A DNA stretch of 64,000 nucleotides from Davidsoniella eucalypti (Eukaryota; Ascomycota; Sordariomycetes; Microascales; Ceratocystidaceae), in the NCBI GenBank assembly GCA_004009845.1, contig RMBW01000064.1:1-64000 (forward strand). Direction: 5' to 3'. Under the pieces are notes generated by a model. The model saw nothing but the letters and a program-made list of their open reading frames with translations. It made no database searches and was not told where the DNA came from. Position 1 is the stretch's first letter. Each line of letters opens with the position of its first letter. Below, one piece after another: positions 21,101 through 31,538 of this stretch. Position numbers and translations under genes: made by a program.

Positions 21101-23200
21101 GGTGTAGAGGACTCATTCTTCTTCCATTGAACAATCGATAATTTATATTGAACAGTTAATTAAGACCAGCAAATACTCTTATGCTAGGGTTATATGGCTC
21201 AGTAGCCCTGGTGCTCTGGGCATCGGAAGCAATTTATTTCAATAAAGACGGAAAATGATAAATAAATAAAAGCAATTTCAAGATCACGCTCTTCTATGTA
21301 CAAGTATACATAAGATAAATGAATAAATTTTTTTTTTGTACAAATATAGTCTTGGCAGCATCTGGAATGGAGTCTAAGCCGCCTGTGCTCAAAGCAAAAG
21401 TTCTGCTGCAACCTAATAGCTGCCATTTTCAATTTCGCATCCGCCAACATGTTTCAACTAAAAGTGAGCCAAGTTGACGTGATCAGATGTCCAGCAACTT
21501 GGTGTACCTTGATTGAGAATATATGTACATCTGTACAGAGATATAGTGGCATGGAGATGTACTTGCAGATGGCTCCGTAGAAACAACCATTGTTTATCAG
21601 GACGGCTCATTATCATTTATTCGACAATTCTCCGGAGGAAGAAACACAAGAGAGCCAAGAAACAAGCCTGGTGAAGAAGCATATCTGATCTGTAAAAGCC
21701 CGAGCCGACAAGCCTGCACCGAAAAAGCTAAAGCTAGTCTAGCTTAAAGCCAAGGCAGGGTCTTCTTTGTCAAGTGCCATCGGAGGAACAAGAGTATACA
21801 GACAGATGTAGTAAGAGTAATGTTGCCTGTGCTTTGACGTTTTTTGACAGGTTAAGGCCTATGTGTACCCGAATTATTCCCCTTCTCAGGTGGACAAACA
21901 ATATAAACGGGGATATAGCGAGACAAAGAGTACATATAAGAACTAGTGAGACGGAAGAAAGTAAAAAGCGGCTCTCATCTACTGTAACATCGAGGTAGCG
22001 GCGTATAATGAAGGCAAGAGATATGTATGTACGTAGAATACATATATGTAGTCGTGAAGAAAAATATACTGTAACTGGGACCAGCTATGCATAGCAAAGC
22101 GCTAAGATAGTGCTATAATCGCATCGCGCTTTTACCAATGTTCATGATTGTTTCCAAGAAGATGAGTTGTCCTCCAACCGGGTTTATGTATCAATAGCAT
22201 CCGTAAACTATTGTATGAGGGTTTATCCGTTTACATAGCCTCTATAGAACCCAAAACAAAACGACCATTCACCGGGTAAAAGACAAGCGAGTGCCCTCTA
22301 TTCCCTGTATTGTGCGCTTGGCTCTGTTGCTTTGTCACCCATTTGGCCATGAGGACTTGAGCAATATTGACTGTAGCAAGCTGGGCAATTGTAGGCACAA
22401 GCCACTCCACTATGGAAACAAGACGCAAAAGCGGGAGCCATAGCACCCGAGAAAGCTTTGGCTTCTGGCCGATATCGAGGGTACGTATACGTCAACAGAG
22501 AAACAGAGAGAAAAAGAAGGACTAGTCATAATTGAAAGGGCATTCTTCTAGTAGTATGACCACTGGAACGGACTAGAACAGATAAAGCTGCTCCTAGATG
22601 GAATCATTGTCAATTCTATCCAAGCCACAACCGTCACACCATCAGTTCACGATAGGGCCTTTCTCGCATTCCCATTACGAACCAAACCAGCCTTGCCTCC
22701 TACAACCCTCGGGGACCAGCACATATCACCAACGCCGCTGTCTATTCTTTCGCATCTGTTGATTTATTTCATAATGCACCGTTCTGTGAGGCCTTGAGCC
22801 CGTTTTCTCACCTCTCGAGGGTCATTCTCCAACGACCTCCCACTCCCTGTTCTCTACACCTTCTCTCGACGTCAAGACGTAAAACAATTAATAAAGAAAT
22901 AAATATGAACCGAACCCTGAAACAGTGGGCTGTACAATTTAATAATTCACATAACATCAAATCAATATACAGCTATGGGCTAGTATACTTAAGCTTCACC
23001 GTGGTTAAGCGATTGCCCGATACTACTACGTACTAGCATCAAGGAACAAGCCATAGGGTAAAAAAGGAGATCGATGGATAGCGAACGGACCCAGAAACGT
23101 AGTGATATTGACAAGCCAGACAGGCGATGGGACGACCTTACGACTGTTATGAGGATAAGAGGTCACTTTTAGAAATTAGTTACTATACGGTAGATATGGA
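21101..23200. other. Intergenic between LINE and xylanase, no gene seen
   Basis: AT-rich, with short unsupported frames only. The segment 21311-21325 shares ATAAGATAAATGAAT with the small poly(A)-tailed elements at 52.76 and 62.16 kb but lacks the rest of them. Confidence 0.4.
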
Positions 23201-23207
23201 TATATAA
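23201..23207 (+). promoter_or_regulatory. Putative TATA box of the xylanase gene
   Basis: TATATAA about 343 bp before the ATG. It is followed by the pyrimidine-rich stretch (about 23320-23370) usual between TATA and start sites in strongly expressed fungal genes. This implies a leader of about 300 nt. Confidence 0.35.
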
Positions 23208-23549
23208 GTCTGGTGAAGCACCGACTTTTGGCAATGGAACTTGGCCTTTGTTCCGCAGTTGCGATCTCTTCTTGAATATCTAGGACTCTAGTAGTTTTCT
23301 GTTTCGTTTTGTTTTCAGTCACTCGTTCTCTCTTTTTCTTCTTTCTTTCTATTTCTTTTCTCCTACTTAGTGTGAACTTTCGTAAGGGCAAGCTCCCTAT
23401 CACATCCAACTGTGTTCATTACCTAAAACGAAATTTATCGTCGTGAACCACATAACCGGCTCCTACAGCCAAACCAACTCAAAACAGAGACTCTCGTTTC
23501 GTAGTCCGTTACACTCTTTTATTCCCTTTTTGTCTATCCCTCTTCCACC

Positions 23550-24815
23550 ATGAAGAACATCGCTATTAGTGCCCTACTGGGCTTCCTCGCCTCTTCTGGC
23601 GTAGCCGATGCTCGTGCTCTTCATGGCCGTAGTTGCAAGGCTCACTCATCGTCTGCTATTACAGCAATTGCTACCCCAACCGGCACCGGATCTGCTGCCA
23701 CTGGTATCCTAAGCTCGTCTTCCGTGCTCTATGTGAGCTCGACGAGCACCGCCATTGGTGTATCTAGCACTCTATCATCTGTCGTCGTGTCTTCTACCTC
23801 GTCTGTTGCCCAGACCACCTCGAAAGCCTCTTCTACCACCAGCAGCAGCACAGCTGCTTCTTCTTCCTCTACTTCTTCTACGTCGACGTCCTACACTCCC
23901 CTGTCGACTACTCTAGGCCTAGATGCGCTGTGGAAGGCCCACGGCCGTGCTTACATTGGCGCCCCTAGTGACAAGTCACTAATGACCGCCGATAGTCGCA
24001 TTGCGACCACTCTGAAGTCCGACTTTGGCCAAGTGACGCCCGAGAACAGTCTGAAGTGGAATGCCGTCGAGCCGTCCAAGGGAAGCTTCTCGTTCGGCAC
24101 TGCCGACTACCTGGTCGACTTTGCCATAAATAATGACATGGTAGTCCGTGGCCACACTCTGGTCTGGCACGAGCAGCTACCTGCCTATGTCAGCAGCATC
24201 ACCGACGCAGATACGCTGAAGAGCGTCCTGGTCAACCACATTACTACCGTGATGACCCACTACAAGGGTAAGATTCGTTCGTGGGATGTTGTCAACGAGG
24301 CTTTCAACGACGATGGATCTCTCCGCGAGACGGTCTTCTATAAACTTCTCGGCGAGGACTACATCTCCATCGCCTTCAACGCTGCCCGTGCCGCCGATCC
24401 TGACGCTAAGCTATACATCAACGAGTATGCTCTGGATGATGCTTCCAAGCCCAAGCTGGCCAACGGTATGGTTCCCAAGGTCAAGGAGTGGCTAGCCGCT
24501 GGCATTCCCATCGATGGTATCGGCTCTCAGTCTCATCTTACTGGCGGCGCCGTTAGCACTGTTCCTGGTGCTATTCAAGCCCTAGCCGCTACTGGTGTCG
24601 AGGAAATCGCCTTGACCGAGATGGATATCTCGACTGCGCCCGCTGATGACTTCATCTCCGTCTTCAACGCCTGCCTGGACGTCTCCAGCTGTGTTGGAAT
24701 TACCGTCTGGGGCGTCAGTGATGCTACTGCCTGGCGTCCGGGTGCAGTTCTATTCGACGATGATTACCAGCCGAAGAAGGCTCTGATCGAGCTCAAGGCT
24801 GAGCTGGCAGCTTAG
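23550..24815 (+). CDS. Secreted GH10 endo-beta-1,4-xylanase
   Basis: Intronless, 421 residues. It would cut internal beta-1,4 bonds of plant xylan outside the cell. A signal peptide (MKNIAISALLGFLASSGVADA) is followed by a very Ser/Thr-rich segment, residues about 33-115, which is probably O-glycosylated. The GH10 barrel covers about 122-420. The acid/base Glu is E250 in WDVVNEAF and the nucleophile is E357 in LTEMDIS; HTLVWHEQLP and GIGSQSHL are other family signatures. No cellulose-binding module is visible, although a long linker of this kind often joins one, so this gene may have lost it. The start context CCACCATGAAG is good. The enzyme implies a plant-degrading or plant-associated life style. 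Family call is very secure. Confidence 0.95.
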   Translation: MKNIAISALLGFLASSGVADARALHGRSCKAHSSSAITAIATPTGTGSAATGILSSSSVLYVSSTSTAIGVSSTLSSVVVSSTSSVAQTTSKASSTTSSSTAASSSSTSSTSTSYTPLSTTLGLDALWKAHGRAYIGAPSDKSLMTADSRIATTLKSDFGQVTPENSLKWNAVEPSKGSFSFGTADYLVDFAINNDMVVRGHTLVWHEQLPAYVSSITDADTLKSVLVNHITTVMTHYKGKIRSWDVVNEAFNDDGSLRETVFYKLLGEDYISIAFNAARAADPDAKLYINEYALDDASKPKLANGMVPKVKEWLAAGIPIDGIGSQSHLTGGAVSTVPGAIQALAATGVEEIALTEMDISTAPADDFISVFNACLDVSSCVGITVWGVSDATAWRPGAVLFDDDYQPKKALIELKAELAA

Positions 24816-25169
24816 ATCTAGGTATACGGTTAATATCACGGTGGCAATGTGTAGTTATATATCTTTCGTATCATTAAACTTAATGTGTTAATTTATTTAT
24901 TATCTGTTTGATTTTATTCGGCTTGCTCTTTGATTTGATTTGAACGTGATTTTATTCTCCAACGTTTACCCACTGAAAACTCGCAGTAATACACTACGTA
25001 GATGCTAAGCCTGAAACCGGCCAGAAAGCGGGCACAAGTGGATATGCTAGAATGTCACTTGATGATGTTGAATTTCTAGGAGGAAGATAACAGCCTGGAC
25101 GTCGTTTATGTCACAGCTGTAGAATCATCAAAAGAAAGCAGCACCCAATCAAAACATCATTCATATGCT
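24816..25169. other. Xylanase 3' region, no gene seen
   Basis: AT-rich 3' flank of the xylanase gene. No further gene is seen before the LINE remnant. Confidence 0.4.
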
Positions 25170-26720
25170 CCTCAGGCCAGGAAGCCCTCCTCACAATCCG
25201 CGAAATCGTCCTCGTCTTGATTCCCCAAGTCCGAGGGACAGACTGGGAGTGTTGCGCCGTCACCCATGCGGCCTTCTCGAGCCACGCCTCGGGTCACCCA
25301 ATGGGCCTCAACTCGGGTTTCAGCCATCAGGATGCCCACGGTTCTGGCGAGATAAAGTTTTCGGGTCTGCCTCAGCCACCTCTTTCAAATGATGTTTGGC
25401 GGCTTCTTCTTTGTCTAGTTGCGGTGGCAGACAGTCACGGGGGCCCTTTTCTTTTGGGAAGAGTCTGTTCGACTCTTTAATCAGCACCGGTAGCAATTTC
25501 TTGTACACATCGCATCGATATGTCCTTCTATCTCTGTGATGCACAGCGGGTGCCGAGAGTCTACTGTGGAAGCCCGAATGGCAGCGGTTCTCTCAAGGTC
25601 CTTCTGTATCATCTCCATGTTTGGGAACAAGGAGAGGATGTGCAAAAGCCTAGTTGGCGTGGTACAGTACACTGGCAGTGCGGCCCTCAGGGCAGCTCTC
25701 AAAGCTACCTCTAGCTTTTCTTTCCCTGTAGCCTGCATGAAGGGAGACCAGGTGGAAGAGGCATACGTCAGTTGGGGGAGCACGCAACTCCTTACTGCAT
25801 GTAGCAGACTCCTCACTGGGGTTCCTCGGTACACTCCCGAGAGAGCTCGGAGTGCGTTCGTGGTTCTCTTGGCTTTAGCAGTGACCTGCTTTGAGTGTTC
25901 CAAAAAGTTGAAGCCGGAATCCCACCATACACCTAGCCACCTTAGAGACTTGGAAGGCTTCAGTAACACTCCACAGGGTAGCGTAACTGGACTCATGGAG
26001 GAGCATCCTCTTGTTCGGCAGTGTAACAGTCCTGTTTTGTCCCAGTCTAGCGAAAGACCATTGTCCCTGCACCATTTCTCTATCCTTTTCAGGGTTCCAT
26101 TAATGGTTTCTACATTAACTGAAATATTCTTAGATGAGACCAAAACGAGGCCATCGTCAGCGTAGGCCAGACCCCAAACCACCGCATGTAGGCTCGTCAT
26201 GTACAGTATGTACAGGATGGGTGAGGCCGGTGAGCCCTGTGGCAGGCTGCCTCCGACTTTCCTGGTGACCGGTTGGTCTCCTTCTATAGAGAGAGAAACT
26301 TCCCGTCCGGTGAGAAAAGATTCCACCCATTTGACTATTGACGTTGGCCAGCCTTGATTTCTAAGCCTTTGAACCAGCCTGCCCCATTTCACGGCATCGA
26401 AGGCACCCTTGATGTCGTAGGTGACAAAAGAGGTTATTTCTCCATACTTGGATCGTCCCTTAATCTTGTCTGCTAGCAACAGTGTGAGGTCCGTAGCTGC
26501 CCTTCTTGGTACTGTACTAGCATATGTGTGGGGGATGATCTCTAGTTCAATGGCTTGTGCCGCCAGTCTTCGCGCTACAATTCTCTCAAGTCCCTTTCCC
26601 AGAGTTGAGAGAAGTGAGACCAGTCTGTAGCTTCTTGGGAGCGATTTGTCACGACCTGGCTTTGGTATGACCACCAGGCAGGCCGTTATGGTCGCCCCGG
26701 CGTGGAGTTCGGCCGGGGTT
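25170..26720 (-). mobile_element. Tad1-like LINE reverse-transcriptase fragment
   Basis: A 5'- and 3'-truncated non-LTR element, read leftwards. It starts in the RT fingers at about 26720 and runs to about 25480 in one open frame. Below that it is degraded, with stops and shifts, to about 25170. The other LINE pieces in the window lack this palm domain. The right end lies about 50 bp before a tRNA-Ser gene. Ends are estimates and no target duplication was found. Confidence 0.75.
25481..26713 (-). pseudogene. LINE reverse transcriptase domain (YADD)
   Basis: An open frame of about 400 codons (TITACLVVIPKPGRDKSLP onward) with RT blocks in order: PRSYRLVSLLSTLGKGLE, VTYDIKGAFDAVKW (first catalytic Asp), SLPQGSPASPILYI, then the GLAYADDGL catalytic pair, WDKTGLLH, LRWLGVWWDSGF and the thumb VLPQLTYASSTWSP. 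Catalytic aspartates are kept, so decay is recent or mild. Upstream endonuclease and ORF1 are missing and the frame ends in MCTRNCYRC where the RNase H linker should continue. It is a dead fragment of ORF2. Confidence 0.8.
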
Positions 26721-26768
26721 TTCTAGCCGTATATACACTGTTTGGCCGCATAACTCCAAGTTCAAGAG

Positions 26769-26849
26769 GGCAACGTGCCTGAGTGGTTAAAGGGTATGAC
26801 TAGAAATCATATGGATTCGTCCTCACAGGTTCGAATCCTGTCGTTGTCG
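26769..26849 (+). tRNA. tRNA-Ser (anticodon AGA)
   Basis: The acceptor stem GGCAACG pairs with CGTTGTC (one G-U pair). The D-arm has GAGTGGTTAA, the anticodon loop CTAGAAA carries AGA at 26802-26804, there is a serine-type long variable arm, and the T-arm is CAGGTTCGAATCCTG. Discriminator base is G. A T-rich run just downstream (TTTACTTTTT) can end RNA polymerase III transcription. No intron. It decodes UCU and, with inosine at position 34, other UCN codons. Confidence 0.95.
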
Positions 26850-26956
26850 GTTTACTTTTTGAACATGTACGATGTTTTCATGTACTAAGCTTTTTTTTTT
26901 CTACATAGACATATATATTCTCGATTTACATTGTATTGCGTTTGTTACTAATGAAT

Positions 26957-29746
26957 CTATTCTACGTCGTCTTCTTCGACCTTTTCCTCACCCTTCTTCT
27001 CCGTAATTTGCTTCTCTAGTTCCGCAACATGCTGCTCGATCTTGCGTGTCTGCCATGGCCAACTGACCACATACAAGAAAGGCCGCAGATCGTGTCTGTT
27101 ATCGTCTGGGTTGTAAGACGAAAGATGAACGCTGGGCGTCAAGACTGTTGCCTTGTGACGGTTCATGGCATAGAATCGGTAAAACCGAAGCACACGTGCC
27201 GCAATTTCACGAGGACCGAAACCAGGGCGTTCTTTCCATTCGCTAAGTAGGCGCAGGTAGCAACTCCATGGCCCAAGTTTGTGGACATTACGCATGATGC
27301 CAAAGACACTGAGTTCTGCGTAGGTTAGGCCCATCTCGCCTTCAGACTCGTCATCTTGGACACCAGCTGATAGAGGCAGTAGCTCAGCACTGGGAGTCGC
27401 CTCAATAAATTCCTGTGTGAAAGTACATACATTGGTAAGCGTTTGAGATTTGATAGCGGTGTGACATATAATGGGACACTTACTCTAACAAGCGGTAGCT
27501 TCCATGTCACCTCAGCCCAACGGAGAAAGGCCTTCGCATCGTTCTTGGATACACTACCTAGAGGAGAGATATCGGCAGACGAGCAGTCGTACTTGGTGAG
27601 ATAGCCTCTCAAAGCTTCGTCGACATTGGCTGAGCTAAGTACTAACAAGCTAGCGCCAGCACGAGGCGTCTTTCTAGCTGTTGTAGACAGGGCAGCAAGC
27701 TCATAAGCTACGATCATGCGATTACGAGCCTGGATGTTCTGCTTGGCGAGATTTTCCTGTTACACATAATATATGTAAGAAACATTGTCTTTACCCGTAT
27801 AGGCGCTATAATGTCTTCTTTGTGTCAGCACTTACCGTTCTAGTACCGCCGTGAACCTGGAACTGCGGCGTAAAATTGAGTGCCTGATGAATAATGTCCT
27901 CGTGGGCTGCTACAGCGTTGTCAATCTTGATCTCCGAATGAACACAGCCAATGGCCTTTGCGAGCTTCTGTGCTCTACCGCGAGTTTCATCGCTACTATG
28001 CTGTGTTCCCATATAGCACGTGTGAAGAAGGCGGCCTACGATCTCCTGTGGCGTCTTGGGCATGAACTCTGGCTCACCGGTGACTCTTCTCAAGTCCGCA
28101 AGCGTCGTCTTCTCGCCGTCATTGATACTCTGCAATACTACTTTGGCCATGCCGTACACATATAGTGCCACAGTCGCACTGTCTAATCCACCAGACAGAG
28201 CCAAAAAGTAGCCAGGTGAATTGGTGCGCGTCATGTATTGCCATAAGTAGACTGACTCAGCCATGTGCATTTCCTCCATAGGATCGAGTAGGCGAAGAGG
28301 CATGGGATTAGCCTTTTCAAGCGTAGAGGAGAGGTACACTTCGTCTGCATGGCGAGCTAGCTCTAGATCGCACTCAACACGAGGGATATCAGGCTGTTCG
28401 GCACCCTGGATATTGCGAGAGCAGCCGGTGCGGAAGCTACGGACTTCTTCAATGTCGATGGTAGCAGTGATGACATCGACAGGACGCTTGGAGGTGTTAG
28501 TACGACAGCTTTAGCAAACAATACTAGCCCCTAAAGGGGCTACCACTTACTAAAGAGTATTGATCGCTCTGGGCAAGAACTCCGCCATTGCAAATGACCA
28601 TGGAGGAACCGTCAAACATCATACGGGCATCGCCATCTATGCGGTATCAGCAATTTGCACTCAAGCTTGTGTTATAACAAACGACTACTTACCAACGCCA
28701 GACGCGTTAGCGTAGACATAGACGCCACCAAGTTTGCGGGTAGAGTTGGTGATCAAGTTCAACCGTGTATCTAGTTTGCGTAGCTCGGCGTGTGATGCGC
28801 TGGAGTTGAGGATAATTTCAACGCCGTTCAGACCCATGTATGTTGATGGGTTAAGAGGCTTATTCAATAGTGGGTTAGTGTCCGGTACATGATATAAAGA
28901 CTAAGTGACTCACAGTAAACAGTTCCTCACAAGTCTCGCAACCGATGGCCGTGTCCGGAGTTGACAGCACGACGTCTCCGATCGGGACGCTAGCCTGACC
29001 AGTCACATCACGTATGATCTTTTCCAGATAATAAGTCTCTGTTGTACGAGGCTTTACCCATGCTGTAAAGTGACGAGTTTCACGGTACAAGCCATCGTTG
29101 GCCAGAGACATCTTAGGCCGGATCAAGAAAATCTTCTTGTACGTACAGAAGACGCGGCAGTTGTAACGGCTGCGGTAGACGTTAGGATTCAAAGCTATTG
29201 AACATGGGCTGTAGGATATACGCAAGCGTCAAGGCAACTCACACATTACGATGGCGTGCACCGAGACCGAGATCGATTAGCATTCCTTTACAGATAGGGT
29301 TAGAGATGATCTCAGCGACAACTTCCCAGCTGTGAAGAAACGTATCACCCTTTAATAGAGTTAGTATAGGCCTGAAATGATATCAGAACAGTGTCGTGTA
29401 TACCTCAAGATGGTGGTCCAGACAGCCATAACCTGGGACTTCCTATTTAGAATATCAGTATCATGGAACTCAGTGCACGGTAAGGTTCATAAACAATTGA
29501 ACTCACCAACTCAGGGCCGGTTCTCAAAAGAGCACCCTTTTCTTTGGCTATACGAATAGACTCGAGAATACGATCGCGGTTTCCCTAAAATTATATTGTT
29601 AGTTATTAAAGCTGAATAGATATGTTCTCCTACGTATCGGGGGCAACGAATCTGATAAGCGATATATCGGCAGGCTCTAAAGTACTCACACCAAAGTCGA
29701 GCGGAATGCTAGGCAGTGTTGCAGCCGCAACAGTGATAAACGACAT
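26957..29746 (-). CDS. QNS1: Glutamine-dependent NAD+ synthetase
   Basis: Last step of NAD+ synthesis: amidates deamido-NAD+ using glutamine and ATP, in the cytosol. Ten exons: 29746-29690, 29584-29507, 29442-29404, 29349-29243, 29169-28914, 28858-28693, 28636-28551, 28486-27836, 27756-27484 and 27412-26957. All junctions keep frame and give 722 residues, near the usual fungal length. The N-terminal nitrilase-type glutaminase has the E-K-C triad at E46 (GPEL-EVPGYGC, split by an intron), K113 ([12 protein letters not shown]) and C174 (CETCEELFT). The C-terminal synthetase has the ATP loop SGGLDS at about 361-366 and [16 protein letters not shown]. The C-terminus is a Lys/Glu-rich tail. TACTAAC branch sites are visible in the introns before exons 4 and 8. 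Very secure call. Confidence 0.95.
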
Positions 29747-31538
29747 TTTTTATTGAAGCTGTCTAGTATAACAAAAAACAGTAAGCTCAGATGCTGAAGC
29801 GTATATAAAGATAACACAACTAGGGAATCATATCTAATTCTCAATATTAGCTAATGTTACTAGAAATGATGTCTCTGTTTATCATCGTCTTGATGCAGTT
29901 TACCCGGATTTCGGCCGGTCGCAGGTTAGATTAGTGACGTAAATTCCTTCCTCATATTTCCAGAAGCCCCCTCTTCATCCAAACATTTGCGGCTAAGGGA
30001 AGGAGCAGTCTAATGGTCACACGAGAACTGCCCTTATCCTAGAGTAAACTACAGCCCATGAAATTTTATTTCAATCGATCACGTTATATTGCGAAATTGA
30101 CTGGAGCAAAATCCGAAAAAGAAGACAACATAGCAAATTATCCATCTACCCTAACTGTACCAATCACCGCTTGGGTTTTCGGTGACATCAAATATCGCAT
30201 TACCAGTTGAATGTTCACTACCACCTAAATGTTCAAAGCCGATTAGCAACACCTGAACTACTAATGCTGTTTGAGTACCCCGTAGAACTGTAGTGTCTAG
30301 TGCCGCTTAAGTATCTAAGACTGAGAGAGTAGCCAACGCTGCATTAATGTCCAGTGGTGATAGGCTACTTAGTGCCGCTCGAATCATATCAGCTTCCACG
30401 TGAATGGCAAGTGCCGCGAGTATCCAGCGCCCCCAGAACGTCTAGCTCCTGGACATTTATTGCGACCTCAGCATCTAACGCCGGCCAGATTTTCCACCAA
30501 CTCTTCAGTATCCAATGGCTTTAGAGACGTCAGTGCTACTTGAAGGTCTAGCTAAGCGGCTGTGGGGACTTGAAGTCTGTAATCTCTGTAGTAGTTATAT
30601 GAGACAAGTTGACTACTCCACGAAATTGACGAATCTAGGCATGTCCAGGAATATTCGGTGAGTCCCAATGTGATGTTACGCCGGGCAAAAAAAGATTCTT
30701 GCATACACTATGCTCTTGTATCGGCAGTTCCAGTGATTTGCTTGTATTTTGCCGATGGGATTTGCGTTGGATGAGATCCTGGCGTCTAATGCGTACTTAA
30801 AGCATAGAGAGCACTATCTAGCTAGCTAGCAGTACATTATTTTGCTTGCTCTCAGGTTGATAGAATATCCCGCTATAAACTGTATCTCACGGGATGCTAA
30901 AACTACAAAATGTGCATCTTCGAAAATCTTGGGAATTTCATAAAGCCAGTCGTCGCGGAGCAAGTAAGCTACCTTCCACGATGCAGTCAGTTGATAGCTG
31001 TATCATGCAAAGAGCCTAGTCCCTACCTGGTTGTAAAATAACTACAAAATCCCGCTATGGCAGATCAATTATAGCGAGTATGGAAGATTTTTAGGCGGGC
31101 ATACTTATGCTCAGTTGACAGCAAGCATCTAAGCTCAACTGCGACTTTCCAACTTGGAATAGCTAAAGCGCACGGAGGCAATAAATTCTTTGTGTCATTG
31201 GGTATCATTTATTTTCCTACTTTCACCATAATTTGCTATGTAACAAGAACACATCACAATATAACTAACTGAAAATAAATACACAATATGGGCCAATACT
31301 CTCTCCATGATATCTAGAGATGGAAAATGCGATTTCAAAGTCTCCATTAGCAACGATTATACTCCGTGGTGTCGTGATAAGATAACTCTTATGCCAACAC
31401 AGGCTCCAGTAGTTACGAAGCTTATATATAGTAATATATGATTTCAGGTCGATACATTATCAGGATATATATCGTAATGATATATCATCGTTTGAGATAT
31501 CATTGTACAATCTAGGATAGCACGTCATTATATACAAT
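29747..31538. other. Intergenic; partly repetitive, no gene seen
   Basis: Holds the upstream region of the NAD+ synthetase gene (a TATATAAAG run at about 29802) and the 3' flank of the BET4-like gene. A higher-GC stretch at about 30200-30560 has imperfect reiterations of AGTGCCGCT-like motifs, with stops in every frame I read. No gene can be supported. Confidence 0.4.

Noticed and set aside
22970..23549. Xylanase-activator (GGCTRR) sites upstream of the xylanase
   Set aside because: One match (GGCTAG near 22977) is expected by chance at this length, so no regulatory claim is made.
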